This document shows positions 1 through 6,500 of a DNA stretch of 11,965 nucleotides, piece after piece. The notes under the pieces were generated by a model. That model worked only from the letters and a program-made list of their open reading frames with translations. It was not told the origin of the DNA and did not search any database. The position numbers and the translations under genes are program-made. Within the stretch, counting starts at the first letter, position 1. The number at the start of each line of letters is the position of its first letter. This DNA comes from an uncultured Faecalibacterium sp. Its GTDB lineage: Bacteria; Bacillota; Clostridia; Oscillospirales; Ruminococcaceae. Location of the stretch: the NCBI GenBank assembly GCA_934525325.1, contig CAKSZE010000050.1, positions 1 through 11,965 of the forward strand, given 5' to 3'.

Positions 1-3
1 ATT

Positions 4-31
4 ATTATACCTGAAATTTCGATTTTGTAAA
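4..31 (-). promoter_or_regulatory. Divergent sigma-A promoter reading off the left edge
   Basis: Read on the minus strand there is TTTACA (plus 26-31), a 16-nt spacer and a perfect TATAAT (plus 4-9). This would drive a gene lying to the left of the window, divergent from the topoisomerase genes. Between it and the plus-strand promoter at 162 the DNA is very AT-rich and carries no gene; an AT-only inverted repeat (43-50 with 63-70) is visible but too weak to call a terminator. The transcribed gene is outside the window, so its identity is unknown. Confidence 0.55.
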
Positions 32-161
32 GGGGTAAATGCAAACTTTTTTGAAAAAATTGAAAAGTTTTTGTTTTCCGGCGTCCCTGCGCACAAAATA
101 AGAACGACTTTTTTCGCGGTTTTCGTACCAGAGCGCTGCGCGGGAAAGATAGAAAGAACAT

Positions 162-190
162 TTGACAAGTTTTACAACCTATGGTTTAAT
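162..190 (+). promoter_or_regulatory. Sigma-A promoter of the topoisomerase genes
   Basis: A perfect -35 TTGACA (162-167), a 17-nt spacer and TTTAAT (185-190, five of six to consensus) predict a start near 197. This leaves a leader of roughly 125 nt before the ATG at 324. The leader contains small GC-rich dyads, GCAGG/CCTGC near 258-269 and CGCAG/CTGCG near 289-303, but no riboswitch class that I recognise. An isolated TATAAT at 245-250 has no matching -35. Confidence 0.75.
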
Positions 191-323
191 AAAAGAAAAG
201 AACACAGGCGCTTACGTCCGCAGAGATTCTATATATAGTTCTTATATAATAGAAAGGGCAGGTGCCTGCTTTGATTACAGAACGGCCTGCGCAGCACAGC
301 TGCGGCGGGACGGGAGGAGCAGC

Positions 324-2315
324 ATGGCAAAAAAACAGGAATATGGCAACGAGAGCATTACCTCGTTAAAGGGTGCCGACCGTGTGCGCAAGCGCCCGGC
401 AGTCATTTTTGGCTCGGACGGTGTGGAGGGCTGTGCCCACTCGATCTTTGAGATCGTGTCCAACTCCATCGACGAAGCCCGCGACGGCCACGGCGATACC
501 ATCAACGTGACCCGCTGCAAGGACGGCAGCGTGATCGTGGAGGACTTTGGCCGTGGTATGCCCGTGGACTGGAACAACGGCGAGGGGCGCTTCAACTGGG
601 AGCTGCTGTTCTGCGAGATGTACGCGGGCGGCAAGTACGGCGAGGGAGAGGATAACTACGAGTTCAGCCTTGGCCTGAACGGTCTGGGTCTGTGTGCTAC
701 CCAGTACGCCTCGGCGTGGATGACCGCCGACATCTACCGCGACGGCTGCCACTACCATCTGGACTTTAAAAAAGGCGAGAACGTGGGCGGCCTGCAAAAG
801 GAGCCCTACAAGGGGCGTCGCACCGGCAGTATCATCCACTGGAAGCCGGACGATGAGGTGTTTACCGATATCGACGTGCCCGGCAGCTACTATAAGGATG
901 TGCTGCGCCGTCAGGCCGTGGTCAACGCCGGGCTTACCCTCAACTTTACCGATGAAAAGGAAAAAGACCCCGCCACCGGCAAGCCGTGGCGCGAAAGCTG
1001 GTGCTACCAGAACGGCATCGCGGATTATGTGGCAGAAGTGGCAGGGGAGGACACCCTGACCCCCGTGTTCAGCTGCGAGAGCGAAGCTGTGGGCCGGGAC
1101 CGCGAGGATCAGCCGGACTACAAGGTGCGCATGAGTGCGGCTTTTTGTTTCTCAAATAAGGTACAGCTGCTGGAATACTACCACAACTCTTCCTGGCTGG
1201 AGCATGGCGGCAGCCCGGAGCACGCGGTGCGCACCGCCTTTGTCTACCAGATCAACAAGTACCTGAAGGAAAAGAATCTGTACAAAAAAGGCGAGAGCGC
1301 CATCAGCTTTCAGGATGTGCAGGACTGTCTGGTGTATGTGTCCTCCAGCTTTTCCACCCGCACCAGCTACGAGAACCAGACCAAAAAGGCCATCACCAAT
1401 AAATTTGTCTCGCAGGCCATGACCGACTTCCTCAAGCACTATCTGGAAGTATATTTTCTGGAAAAGCCGGAGGAAGCCCAGAAGATCTGCCAGCAGGTGC
1501 TGGTGAACAAGCAGAGCCGCGAACACGCAGAAAAAACGCGCCAGAGCATCAAAAAGACGCTTTCTACGCAAATCGACTTGGCCAACCGCGTGCAGAAGTT
1601 CGTGGACTGCCGCACCCGGGACGCCGCCCGCCGCGAGCTGTATATCGTGGAGGGCGACTCGGCTATGGGCGCGGTCAAGTCCAGCCGGGACAGTGAATAT
1701 CAGGCCATCATGCCCATCCGCGGCAAGATTTTGAACTGCCTGAAGGCGGATTATGCCCGCATCTTCAAGTCGGACGTCATCGTAGACCTGATCAAGGTGA
1801 TGGGCTGCGGCGTGGAGCTTGGCGGCAAGCACAACAAGGAACTGGCCACCTTTAACCTCGAAAACCTGCGGTTCAACAAGATCGTCATCTGTACCGATGC
1901 CGATGTGGACGGCTACCAGATCCGCACCCTTGTGCTGACCATGCTCTACCGCCTTACCCCCACCCTGATCAACAAGGGCTATGTGTATATCGCAGAGTCG
2001 CCCTTGTACGAGATCACCACGAAGGATCGCACTTATTTTGCTTATACCGAGCCGGAAAAGGCCGCTTTTCTGGAAAAGATCGGGGACAAAAAATACACCA
2101 TCCAGCGCTCCAAAGGCTTGGGCGAGAACGACCCCGAGATGATGTGGCTGACTACCATGAACCCGGAGAGCCGCCGCCTTATTAAAGTAATGCCCACCGA
2201 TGTGGTGCAGACCGCGCAGGTGTTCGATATCCTGCTGGGCGACAATCTGGCAGGCCGCAAGGAGCATATCGCCCAGCACGGCGCAGAGTATCTGGATGAT
2301 CTGGACGTGAGCTGA
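324..2315 (+). CDS. parE: Type IIA DNA topoisomerase, ATPase/TOPRIM subunit (ParE/GyrB-like)
   Basis: 663 aa, close to the usual 630-650 of bacterial GyrB/ParE. It should bind ATP, dimerise as a gate and pair with the product of the next gene to pass one duplex through another. Visible motifs: GHKL ATPase with E43 and N47 (FEIVSNSIDEA, normally VDNSIDEA), D74-F-G-R77-G78, the glycine lid G117-L-N-G-L-G122, the transducer QTK loop Q352-K354, TOPRIM E444-G-D-S-A and the metal site D525-A-D527-V-D529-G, then P464-I-R-G-K468 and KGLGEND near 597-603. The start is ATG 324, preceded by GGGAGGAG; the frame stays open upstream to a TTG at 162, but that TTG is the -35 box. Several signatures depart from both GyrB and ParE consensus (EGDSAMG for EGDSAGG, DGYQIR for DGAHIR), so gyrase versus topoisomerase IV is not settled by this chain. 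The symbol parE is a working label based on the partner's lack of a GyrA box. Confidence 0.9.
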   Translation: MAKKQEYGNESITSLKGADRVRKRPAVIFGSDGVEGCAHSIFEIVSNSIDEARDGHGDTINVTRCKDGSVIVEDFGRGMPVDWNNGEGRFNWELLFCEMYAGGKYGEGEDNYEFSLGLNGLGLCATQYASAWMTADIYRDGCHYHLDFKKGENVGGLQKEPYKGRRTGSIIHWKPDDEVFTDIDVPGSYYKDVLRRQAVVNAGLTLNFTDEKEKDPATGKPWRESWCYQNGIADYVAEVAGEDTLTPVFSCESEAVGRDREDQPDYKVRMSAAFCFSNKVQLLEYYHNSSWLEHGGSPEHAVRTAFVYQINKYLKEKNLYKKGESAISFQDVQDCLVYVSSSFSTRTSYENQTKKAITNKFVSQAMTDFLKHYLEVYFLEKPEEAQKICQQVLVNKQSREHAEKTRQSIKKTLSTQIDLANRVQKFVDCRTRDAARRELYIVEGDSAMGAVKSSRDSEYQAIMPIRGKILNCLKADYARIFKSDVIVDLIKVMGCGVELGGKHNKELATFNLENLRFNKIVICTDADVDGYQIRTLVLTMLYRLTPTLINKGYVYIAESPLYEITTKDRTYFAYTEPEKAAFLEKIGDKKYTIQRSKGLGENDPEMMWLTTMNPESRRLIKVMPTDVVQTAQVFDILLGDNLAGRKEHIAQHGAEYLDDLDVS

Positions 2316-2316
2316 G

Positions 2317-2419
2317 AACCCTCTCCGTCATCGCTGACGCGATGCCACCTCTCCCGAAGGGGAGAGGTCTGGCACAAGAGGGAAACTTTGCGGAACGACC
2401 CCAAAAGCCTGAGAGGGTT
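2317..2419. repeat. MITE-like intergenic repeat, copy 1
   Basis: About 103 bp bounded by inverted ends, AACCCTCTC (2317-2325) and GAGAGGGTT (2411-2419). Inside are a hairpin CATCGC-TGAC-GCGATG (2329-2344) and a perfect 9-bp hairpin with arms ACCTCTCCC and GGGAGAGGT (2347-2368). The left 30 bp recur almost unchanged at 11694-11723, identifying an interspersed family. It starts 1 nt after the upstream stop codon and ends about 10 nt before the Shine-Dalgarno of the next gene, so it fills the gap between two partner subunit genes. It has no coding capacity. There is no T-run after the main hairpin, so it is not an obvious terminator. Confidence 0.75.
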
Positions 2420-2442
2420 TTTCCCTATGGAGAGGAACTGTA

Positions 2443-4692
2443 ATGGCAAAAAAATCGACCAAGAAAACCTTAAAGCCAGTGCGCCCGCAGCTGGGCGACG
2501 GCGTTGAAATCTTAAACGCAGGCAGCGTGCTGGAAGATCCCATTACCCGCACGCTGGAAACGAACTATATGCCCTACGCCATGAGCGTCATCGTCAGCCG
2601 CGCGCTGCCGGAGATCGACGGCTTCAAGCCGGCGCACCGCAAGCTGCTGTACACCATGTACGAGATGGGTCTGCTCAAGGGCGCACGCACCAAGTCTGCC
2701 AACATCGTGGGCAGCACCATGCACCTGAACCCCCACGGCGATGCCGCCATCTACGACACCATGGTGCGCATGGGCCGCGGCAACGAGAGCCTGCTGGTGC
2801 CCTTTGTGGACAGCAAGGGCAACTTTGGCAAGGCCTACAGCCGGGATATGTCCTGCGCTGCTGCCCGTTACACCGAGGCAAAGCTGGAAGGCGTGTGCGA
2901 GGAGCTGTTCCGGGATATCGACAAGGAGACCGTGGACTTTGTGCCCAACTACGACAGCACCACCACCGAGCCCACCCTGCTGCCGGTCACTTTCCCCACC
3001 ATTCTGGCAAACAACACGCTGGGTATCGCGGTGGGCATGGCCTGCAACATCTGCTCCTTCAATCTGGCAGAGCTGTGCGCCACCACCGTGGCACTGATGA
3101 AGGACGAGCACCACGATATCGGCACCACCATGCCCGCCCCGGACTTTGTGGGCGGCGGCCAGATTCTGTACGATGAAGCGCAGATGCGTGAAATTTACGA
3201 GAACGGCCGCGGCAGCGTAAAAGTACGCGCCCGCTACAACGCAGTGCCCGGCGAAAATATGATCGAGGTCACCCAGATCCCGCCTACCACCACGGTGGAA
3301 GCCATCATGGACAAGATCGCAGAGCTGGTCAAGACCGGCAAGGTCAAGGAGATCAGCGATATGCGCGATGAGACCGACCTGAACGGCCTGAAGCTGACGC
3401 TGGATCTCAAGCGCGGCGTGGATGCCGACAAGCTGATGGCAAAGCTCTTCAAGGCCACCCCGCTGGAGGACAGCTTCAGCTGCAACTTCAACATTCTGGT
3501 GTCCGGTCAGCCCCGGGTCATGGGCGTGCGGGAAATTCTGAAGGAGTGGACGGCCTTCCGCGTCGAGTGCGTGCGCCGCCGCACCTACTACGATCTGCAC
3601 GGCAAGGAAAAGCGGCTGCACCTGCTGCAGGGTCTTGCCGCCATCCTGCTGGATATCGACAAGGCTATCCATATCATCCGCACTACCGAGGAGGAGACCG
3701 AGGTGGTGCCCAACCTGATGATCGGCTTTGGCATTGACGAAGTGCAGGCAGACTATGTGGCAGAGATCAAGCTGCGCCACCTGAACCGGGAATACATCCT
3801 CAAGCGCACCGGCGAGATCGAGCAGCTGGAAAAGGACATTGCCGACCTGAACGATGTGCTGGCAAAACCTGCCCGCATCCGCCGCATCATTATCAACGAA
3901 CTGAACGATGTAGCGAAAAAATACGGCAAGCCCCGCTGCAGCGAGATTTTGTACGACCTGCCCGAGGAGGAAGCCGCTGCCGAGGAAGAAGCTGTGCCGG
4001 ACTACCCGGTGACCGTGTTCTTTACCCGGGAGGGCTACTTTAAAAAGATCCCGCCCCAGAGCCTGCGCACCGCCGGTGCCCACAAGCTGAAGGAGGGCGA
4101 CGAGATCATCCAGCAGCTGGAGACCCGCAACAATGTGGAAGCGCTGTTCTTCACCGACAGACAGCAGGTGTACAAGGTGCGTCTGGCAGAGTTGGAGGAC
4201 GGCAAGGTGGCGCAGATGGGCATCTTTATTCCGGGACGGCTGGGCATGGATGAGGGCGAAAACGTGCTGAGCATGGTCATTACCGGCGATTACAGTGGCT
4301 TTATGCTGTTCTTCTTTGCCAGCGGCAAGTGCGCGAAAATTCCGCTCAGCTCCTACGCCACCAAGCAGAACCGCCGCAAACTGCTGAAGGCTTACAGCGA
4401 TAAAGAACCGCTGGCCATGATGCTCTACCTGCCGGAGGAGACAGAGCTTGCCATCCGCACCAGCGCCAGCCGGATGCTGCTGGTAGGCACGGCGCAGATC
4501 GCTGCCAAGACCACCCGCGACAGTCAGGGCGTGGCGGTGGTCACCCTGAAAAAGAATCAGACCATCGCCTCGGTGGTATCGGCAGATACCTTGGAGCTGG
4601 CCAACCCCCACCGCTACCGCGTGCGCAGCCTGCCCGCCACCGGTGCACTGATCCGCGCCGAGGACGAGGGCGAGCAGATGAGCCTGCTTTGA
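2443..4692 (+). CDS. parC: Type IIA DNA topoisomerase, cleavage/religation subunit (ParC/GyrA-like)
   Basis: 749 aa; forms the DNA-cutting core with the subunit encoded just upstream. The winged-helix/tower domain is clear: NYMPYAMSVIVSRALPEIDG (41-60), KSANIVG, NPHGD (96-100), then AARYTEAKL with the active-site pair R142-Y143; Y143 should form the covalent link to DNA. PNYDSTTTEPTLLP and GIAVGMACNI are typical of the family. A coiled-coil stretch follows at about 450-475, then an acidic linker (EEEAAAEEE, about 507-515) and a C-terminal domain with about four beta-pinwheel-like repeats (VTVFFTREGYFKKIP near 519, others near 566, 618 and 670). I see no GyrA box (QRRGGKG); the nearest stretch is QNRRKLLKAY, which suggests decatenating/relaxing, topoisomerase IV-like activity. 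Position 101, equivalent to E. coli GyrA Ser83, is Ala, while D105 (Asp87) is kept. The start ATG has GGAGAGGA 6 nt upstream. It lies 127 nt after its partner gene with the repeat between. Confidence 0.9.
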   Translation: MAKKSTKKTLKPVRPQLGDGVEILNAGSVLEDPITRTLETNYMPYAMSVIVSRALPEIDGFKPAHRKLLYTMYEMGLLKGARTKSANIVGSTMHLNPHGDAAIYDTMVRMGRGNESLLVPFVDSKGNFGKAYSRDMSCAAARYTEAKLEGVCEELFRDIDKETVDFVPNYDSTTTEPTLLPVTFPTILANNTLGIAVGMACNICSFNLAELCATTVALMKDEHHDIGTTMPAPDFVGGGQILYDEAQMREIYENGRGSVKVRARYNAVPGENMIEVTQIPPTTTVEAIMDKIAELVKTGKVKEISDMRDETDLNGLKLTLDLKRGVDADKLMAKLFKATPLEDSFSCNFNILVSGQPRVMGVREILKEWTAFRVECVRRRTYYDLHGKEKRLHLLQGLAAILLDIDKAIHIIRTTEEETEVVPNLMIGFGIDEVQADYVAEIKLRHLNREYILKRTGEIEQLEKDIADLNDVLAKPARIRRIIINELNDVAKKYGKPRCSEILYDLPEEEAAAEEEAVPDYPVTVFFTREGYFKKIPPQSLRTAGAHKLKEGDEIIQQLETRNNVEALFFTDRQQVYKVRLAELEDGKVAQMGIFIPGRLGMDEGENVLSMVITGDYSGFMLFFFASGKCAKIPLSSYATKQNRRKLLKAYSDKEPLAMMLYLPEETELAIRTSASRMLLVGTAQIAAKTTRDSQGVAVVTLKKNQTIASVVSADTLELANPHRYRVRSLPATGALIRAEDEGEQMSLL

Positions 4693-4702
4693 CTGGCAGG
4701 CA

Positions 4703-4805
4703 GCGGGGAGATTTCCTTCGCAAATGAGTCCGGAACCCCCTGTTCCGCCCCAGTGCTGCGCACCGGGGCCCCACTTCGCCGGAATTTGCTCAGGAAACTC
4801 CCCGC
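4703..4805. repeat. Long imperfect fold-back in the parC-rlmH gap
   Basis: The non-coding stretch after parC folds into a long branched hairpin. Arms pair as GCGGGGAG 4703-4710 with CTCCCCGC 4798-4805, TTTCCT 4712-4717 with AGGAAA 4792-4797, GCAAAT 4720-4725 with ATTTGC 4784-4789, and TCCGG 4729-4733 with CCGGA 4779-4783: 25 pairs broken only by small bulges. An inner hairpin, CCCC-A-GTGC with GCAC-C-GGGG (4748-4768), sits at the tip. There is no T-run, so it is not a standard terminator. It may be another interspersed repeat or an RNA 3'-end/processing structure; only one copy is in the window. Confidence 0.5.
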
Positions 4806-4832
4806 CGCCTTTCCGAAAAGTTCCCTCCCGTG

Positions 4833-4873
4833 AAAAAGTAACTCCGAAACGACCGCAGTCGTTTCGGAGTTAC
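4833..4873 (-). terminator. 15-bp perfect hairpin, CCGCAG loop, oriented as a minus-strand terminator
   Basis: Arms GTAACTCCGAAACGA (4838-4852) and TCGTTTCGGAGTTAC (4859-4873) pair perfectly around the loop CCGCAG. On the plus strand five As precede it and AAATTATAA follows, so only on the minus strand is the stem followed by a T-run. Its layout matches the hisS terminator at 10352-10393 (same arm length, same loop, same flanks). No minus-strand gene lies to its right, so its function here is unclear; on the plus-strand transcript it could still act as a 3'-end stabilising stem for parC mRNA. Confidence 0.55.
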
Positions 4874-4898
4874 AAATTATAAAAAATTTCCGCTGTTA

Positions 4899-4927
4899 TT
4901 GTCAAAGCGAAGCGGAGACAATTTTAA
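4899..4927 (+). promoter_or_regulatory. Possible weak promoter of rlmH
   Basis: TTGTCA (4899-4904, five of six to -35 consensus), a 17-nt spacer and TTTTAA (4922-4927, a poor -10) lie 30 nt upstream of rlmH. The same bases form an inverted repeat, ATTGTC (4898-4903) with GACAAT (4917-4922). An rlmH promoter somewhere after the hairpins is plausible, but this exact site is weak. Confidence 0.25.
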
Positions 4928-4956
4928 ACCGTTTATCCTGAAAAGAGGAAGCAGTT

Positions 4957-5442
4957 ATGCAAAATATCGACCTGATCTGTGTGGGCAAGCTGAACGCCAA
5001 ATATTTTGCCGAGGGCGTGGCAGAGTACCAGAAGCGGCTGGCGGCCTTTGCCGCCTTCCGCATCATTGAACTGCCGGAAGAAAAGATCGAGGAGAAAAAC
5101 GCCTCGGACGCCGTGGTAAAAAAGGCGCTGGATAAGGAGGGTAAGGCCATCCTTTCCAATGTGCGCAAAGGCGCTGCCATCGTAGCTATGTGCATCGAGG
5201 GCAAGCAGGTCTCCTCTGATGAGCTGGCGCAGTTTCTGGCACAGCGCGCCGGCAGCGGGGCAGGGGATGTGGCTTTTGTCATCGGCTCGTCCCATGGCCT
5301 GTCCGATGAAGTGAAAAAGGCCGCTGCCCTCAAGTTCAGCATGGGGCGCATCACCATGCCCCATCAGCTGGCACGGCTGGTGCTCACCGAACAGATCTAC
5401 CGCGCCTGCACCATCAATGCGGGCATGAAGTACCACAAGTAA
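4957..5442 (+). CDS. rlmH: 23S rRNA (pseudouridine-1915 N3) methyltransferase RlmH
   Basis: 161 aa, matching the usual 155-160. The enzyme is a small SPOUT-fold (knotted) dimer that uses S-adenosylmethionine to methylate pseudouridine 1915 in helix 69 of 23S rRNA, acting late on 70S ribosomes. The C-terminal signature is intact: FVIGSSHGLSDEV (107-119, the SAM-binding loop, with Ser replacing the second Gly of the common GG), FSMGRITMPHQLARLVLTEQ (127-146) and the terminal Y159-H-K161 that closes the active site. The central CIEGK (79-83) is also typical. The ATG at 4957 follows AGAGGAA by 6 nt. The gene stands alone between a structured gap and its own terminator. Confidence 0.95.
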   Translation: MQNIDLICVGKLNAKYFAEGVAEYQKRLAAFAAFRIIELPEEKIEEKNASDAVVKKALDKEGKAILSNVRKGAAIVAMCIEGKQVSSDELAQFLAQRAGSGAGDVAFVIGSSHGLSDEVKKAAALKFSMGRITMPHQLARLVLTEQIYRACTINAGMKYHK

Positions 5443-5455
5443 AGGATCATTTTTG

Positions 5456-5492
5456 GCTCCCGGAGCGTTCGCAGGCGCTCCGGGAGCTTTTT
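5456..5492 (+). terminator. Intrinsic terminator of rlmH
   Basis: A perfect 12-bp stem, GCTCCCGGAGCG (5456-5467) with CGCTCCGGGAGC (5476-5487), has an 8-nt loop and is followed by five Ts (5488-5492). It starts 13 nt after the rlmH stop. It is followed by about 170 nt of AT-rich, non-coding DNA leading to the next promoter. Confidence 0.9.
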
Positions 5493-5551
5493 ACAGGAAA
5501 AGCATAAAAGAAAAGCATCTCTTTTGCGTTTGCTGGAGTTCAAGAAAGTGT

Positions 5552-5608
5552 AAAAACTGCCGGAAAAACAATTTTTGGCTTTTCTTTTAGAGCAGTTTTT
5601 ATTATACT
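5552..5608 (+). promoter_or_regulatory. Putative promoter with inverted repeat, upstream of the binding-protein/kinase unit
   Basis: A -10 TATACT (5603-5608, five of six) lies 56 nt before the lipoprotein ATG. At 17 nt upstream the -35 position reads TTTCTT (5580-5585), a poor match, as is common for promoters needing an activator. A perfect 9-nt inverted repeat, AAAAACTGC (5552-5560) with GCAGTTTTT (5592-5600), frames the -35 region, and a smaller GCC..GGC stem with A/T pairs lies inside it. The repeat could be an operator or a weak second terminator; the sequence alone does not decide. Confidence 0.35.
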
Positions 5609-5663
5609 GATAGCGTGGAGCATTCTGTTGCAAAATGAAACAAAAATGGTAGGGAAAAGAACC

Positions 5664-6500
5664 ATGAAAAAACACAGAAGAGGACTGCGGCTGGCGGTCT
5701 GCCTGCTGGTGCTGGCAATGTGCGCGGCGCTGCTTTGCAGTTGCGGGCGCACCGGAAAAACGGACGACTATACGGCTGCAATGCCGGTCATTGTGGTGGG
5801 CAGCGATAACTACCCGCCCTTCAACTATACGGGCACGGACGGTGCACCTACCGGCATTGACGTAGAGCTGGCGAACGAGGCGTTCAAGCGGATGGGCTAC
5901 CGGGCAAAATTTGTGACCATCGACTGGGAAAAGAAGAAGGATCTGGTGGAAAACGGCACCATCGACTGCATCTGGGGCAGCTTTTCCATGGATGGCCGCG
6001 AGGAAGAATACCAATGGGCAGGGCCATATCTGTACAGCCGTCAGGTGGTGGCGGTGCGCACCGACAGCGACATCTACACCCTGCAGGATCTGGACGGCAA
6101 GGTGGTTGCGGTGCAGTCCACCACAAAGCCGGAGGAGCTGTTTCTGGACGCAGAGCAGAACGGTCTGCCCCGGCCGCGCAGGCTGTATTCCCTGCAGAAC
6201 CGGGATCTGCTCTACACCACCCTGATCAAGGGCTATGCGGATGCCTTGGCTGCCCACGAAAGCGCCATCCGGCAGTTCATGAAGGATTACAGCGCAGAGT
6301 ACCGCATTCTGGACGAGCCGCTGATGACGGCGCGGCTGGGCGTGGCCTTTGCCAAAGACCGCAGCGATGATCTGCCGCAGCAGCTGACAGAGGTTTTCAA
6401 GGAGATGCTGGCGGACGGCACTGTCCGGCAGATCGTGAGCCGCTATCTGGACGACCCCGGGCACTATCTGGATGGACTGGAGGACGGCACCCATGCATGA
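5664..6500 (+). CDS. Family-3 extracellular solute-binding lipoprotein, likely sensory partner of the kinase
   Basis: 278 aa. A lipoprotein signal peptide is evident: MKKHRRGLRL, a hydrophobic core, then lipobox LCSC with C27 as the lipidated residue. The rest is a periplasmic-binding-protein fold of the polar amino acid type (SBP_bac_3): VIVVGSDNYPPFNY (42-55), GIDVELANEAFKRMGY (64-79), a DCIWGSFSMDGREEEYQWAG hinge region (101-120), YSRQVVAV (124-131) with R126 at the place of the carboxylate-binding Arg, and DLDGKVVAV (142-150). At GYADALAAHES (190-200) the acidic ligand residue usual in amino acid binders is not clearly present. ATG 5664 is chosen because AGGGA sits 8 nt upstream and the signal peptide begins there; in-frame TTG 5628 and ATG 5646 lack this. 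The stop overlaps the kinase start by 8 nt and no ABC permease or ATPase gene is nearby, which suggests ligand delivery to the kinase rather than transport. The ligand is unknown. Confidence 0.85.
   Translation: MKKHRRGLRLAVCLLVLAMCAALLCSCGRTGKTDDYTAAMPVIVVGSDNYPPFNYTGTDGAPTGIDVELANEAFKRMGYRAKFVTIDWEKKKDLVENGTIDCIWGSFSMDGREEEYQWAGPYLYSRQVVAVRTDSDIYTLQDLDGKVVAVQSTTKPEELFLDAEQNGLPRPRRLYSLQNRDLLYTTLIKGYADALAAHESAIRQFMKDYSAEYRILDEPLMTARLGVAFAKDRSDDLPQQLTEVFKEMLADGTVRQIVSRYLDDPGHYLDGLEDGTHA

Noticed and set aside
245..250. Second promoter -10 (TATAAT) in the parE leader
   Set aside because: No -35-like hexamer at 16-18 nt upstream; the A/T run can produce it by chance.
162..323. Upstream extension of the topoisomerase B-subunit reading frame from a TTG codon
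   Set aside because: The TTG is part of the TTGACA -35 box, the extra 54 residues resemble no GyrB/ParE N-terminus, and ATG 324 has a strong Shine-Dalgarno.
2512..4611. 699-codon open frame on the minus strand opposite parC
   Set aside because: It is the antisense of a gene with strong codon bias; the translation is rich in His, Ala, Val, Gly and Leu without any domain, and there is no start signal. The sense strand has a complete topoisomerase subunit.
4833..4873. Plus-strand intrinsic terminator of parC
   Set aside because: On the plus strand the stem is followed by AAATTATAA, not a T-run; the polarity fits the minus strand, so a parC terminator role is not supported in the usual sense.
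5628..5663. Earlier TTG/ATG starts for the lipoprotein
   Set aside because: They would add a polar stretch before the signal peptide and have no ribosome binding site; ATG 5664 has AGGGA at 8 nt.
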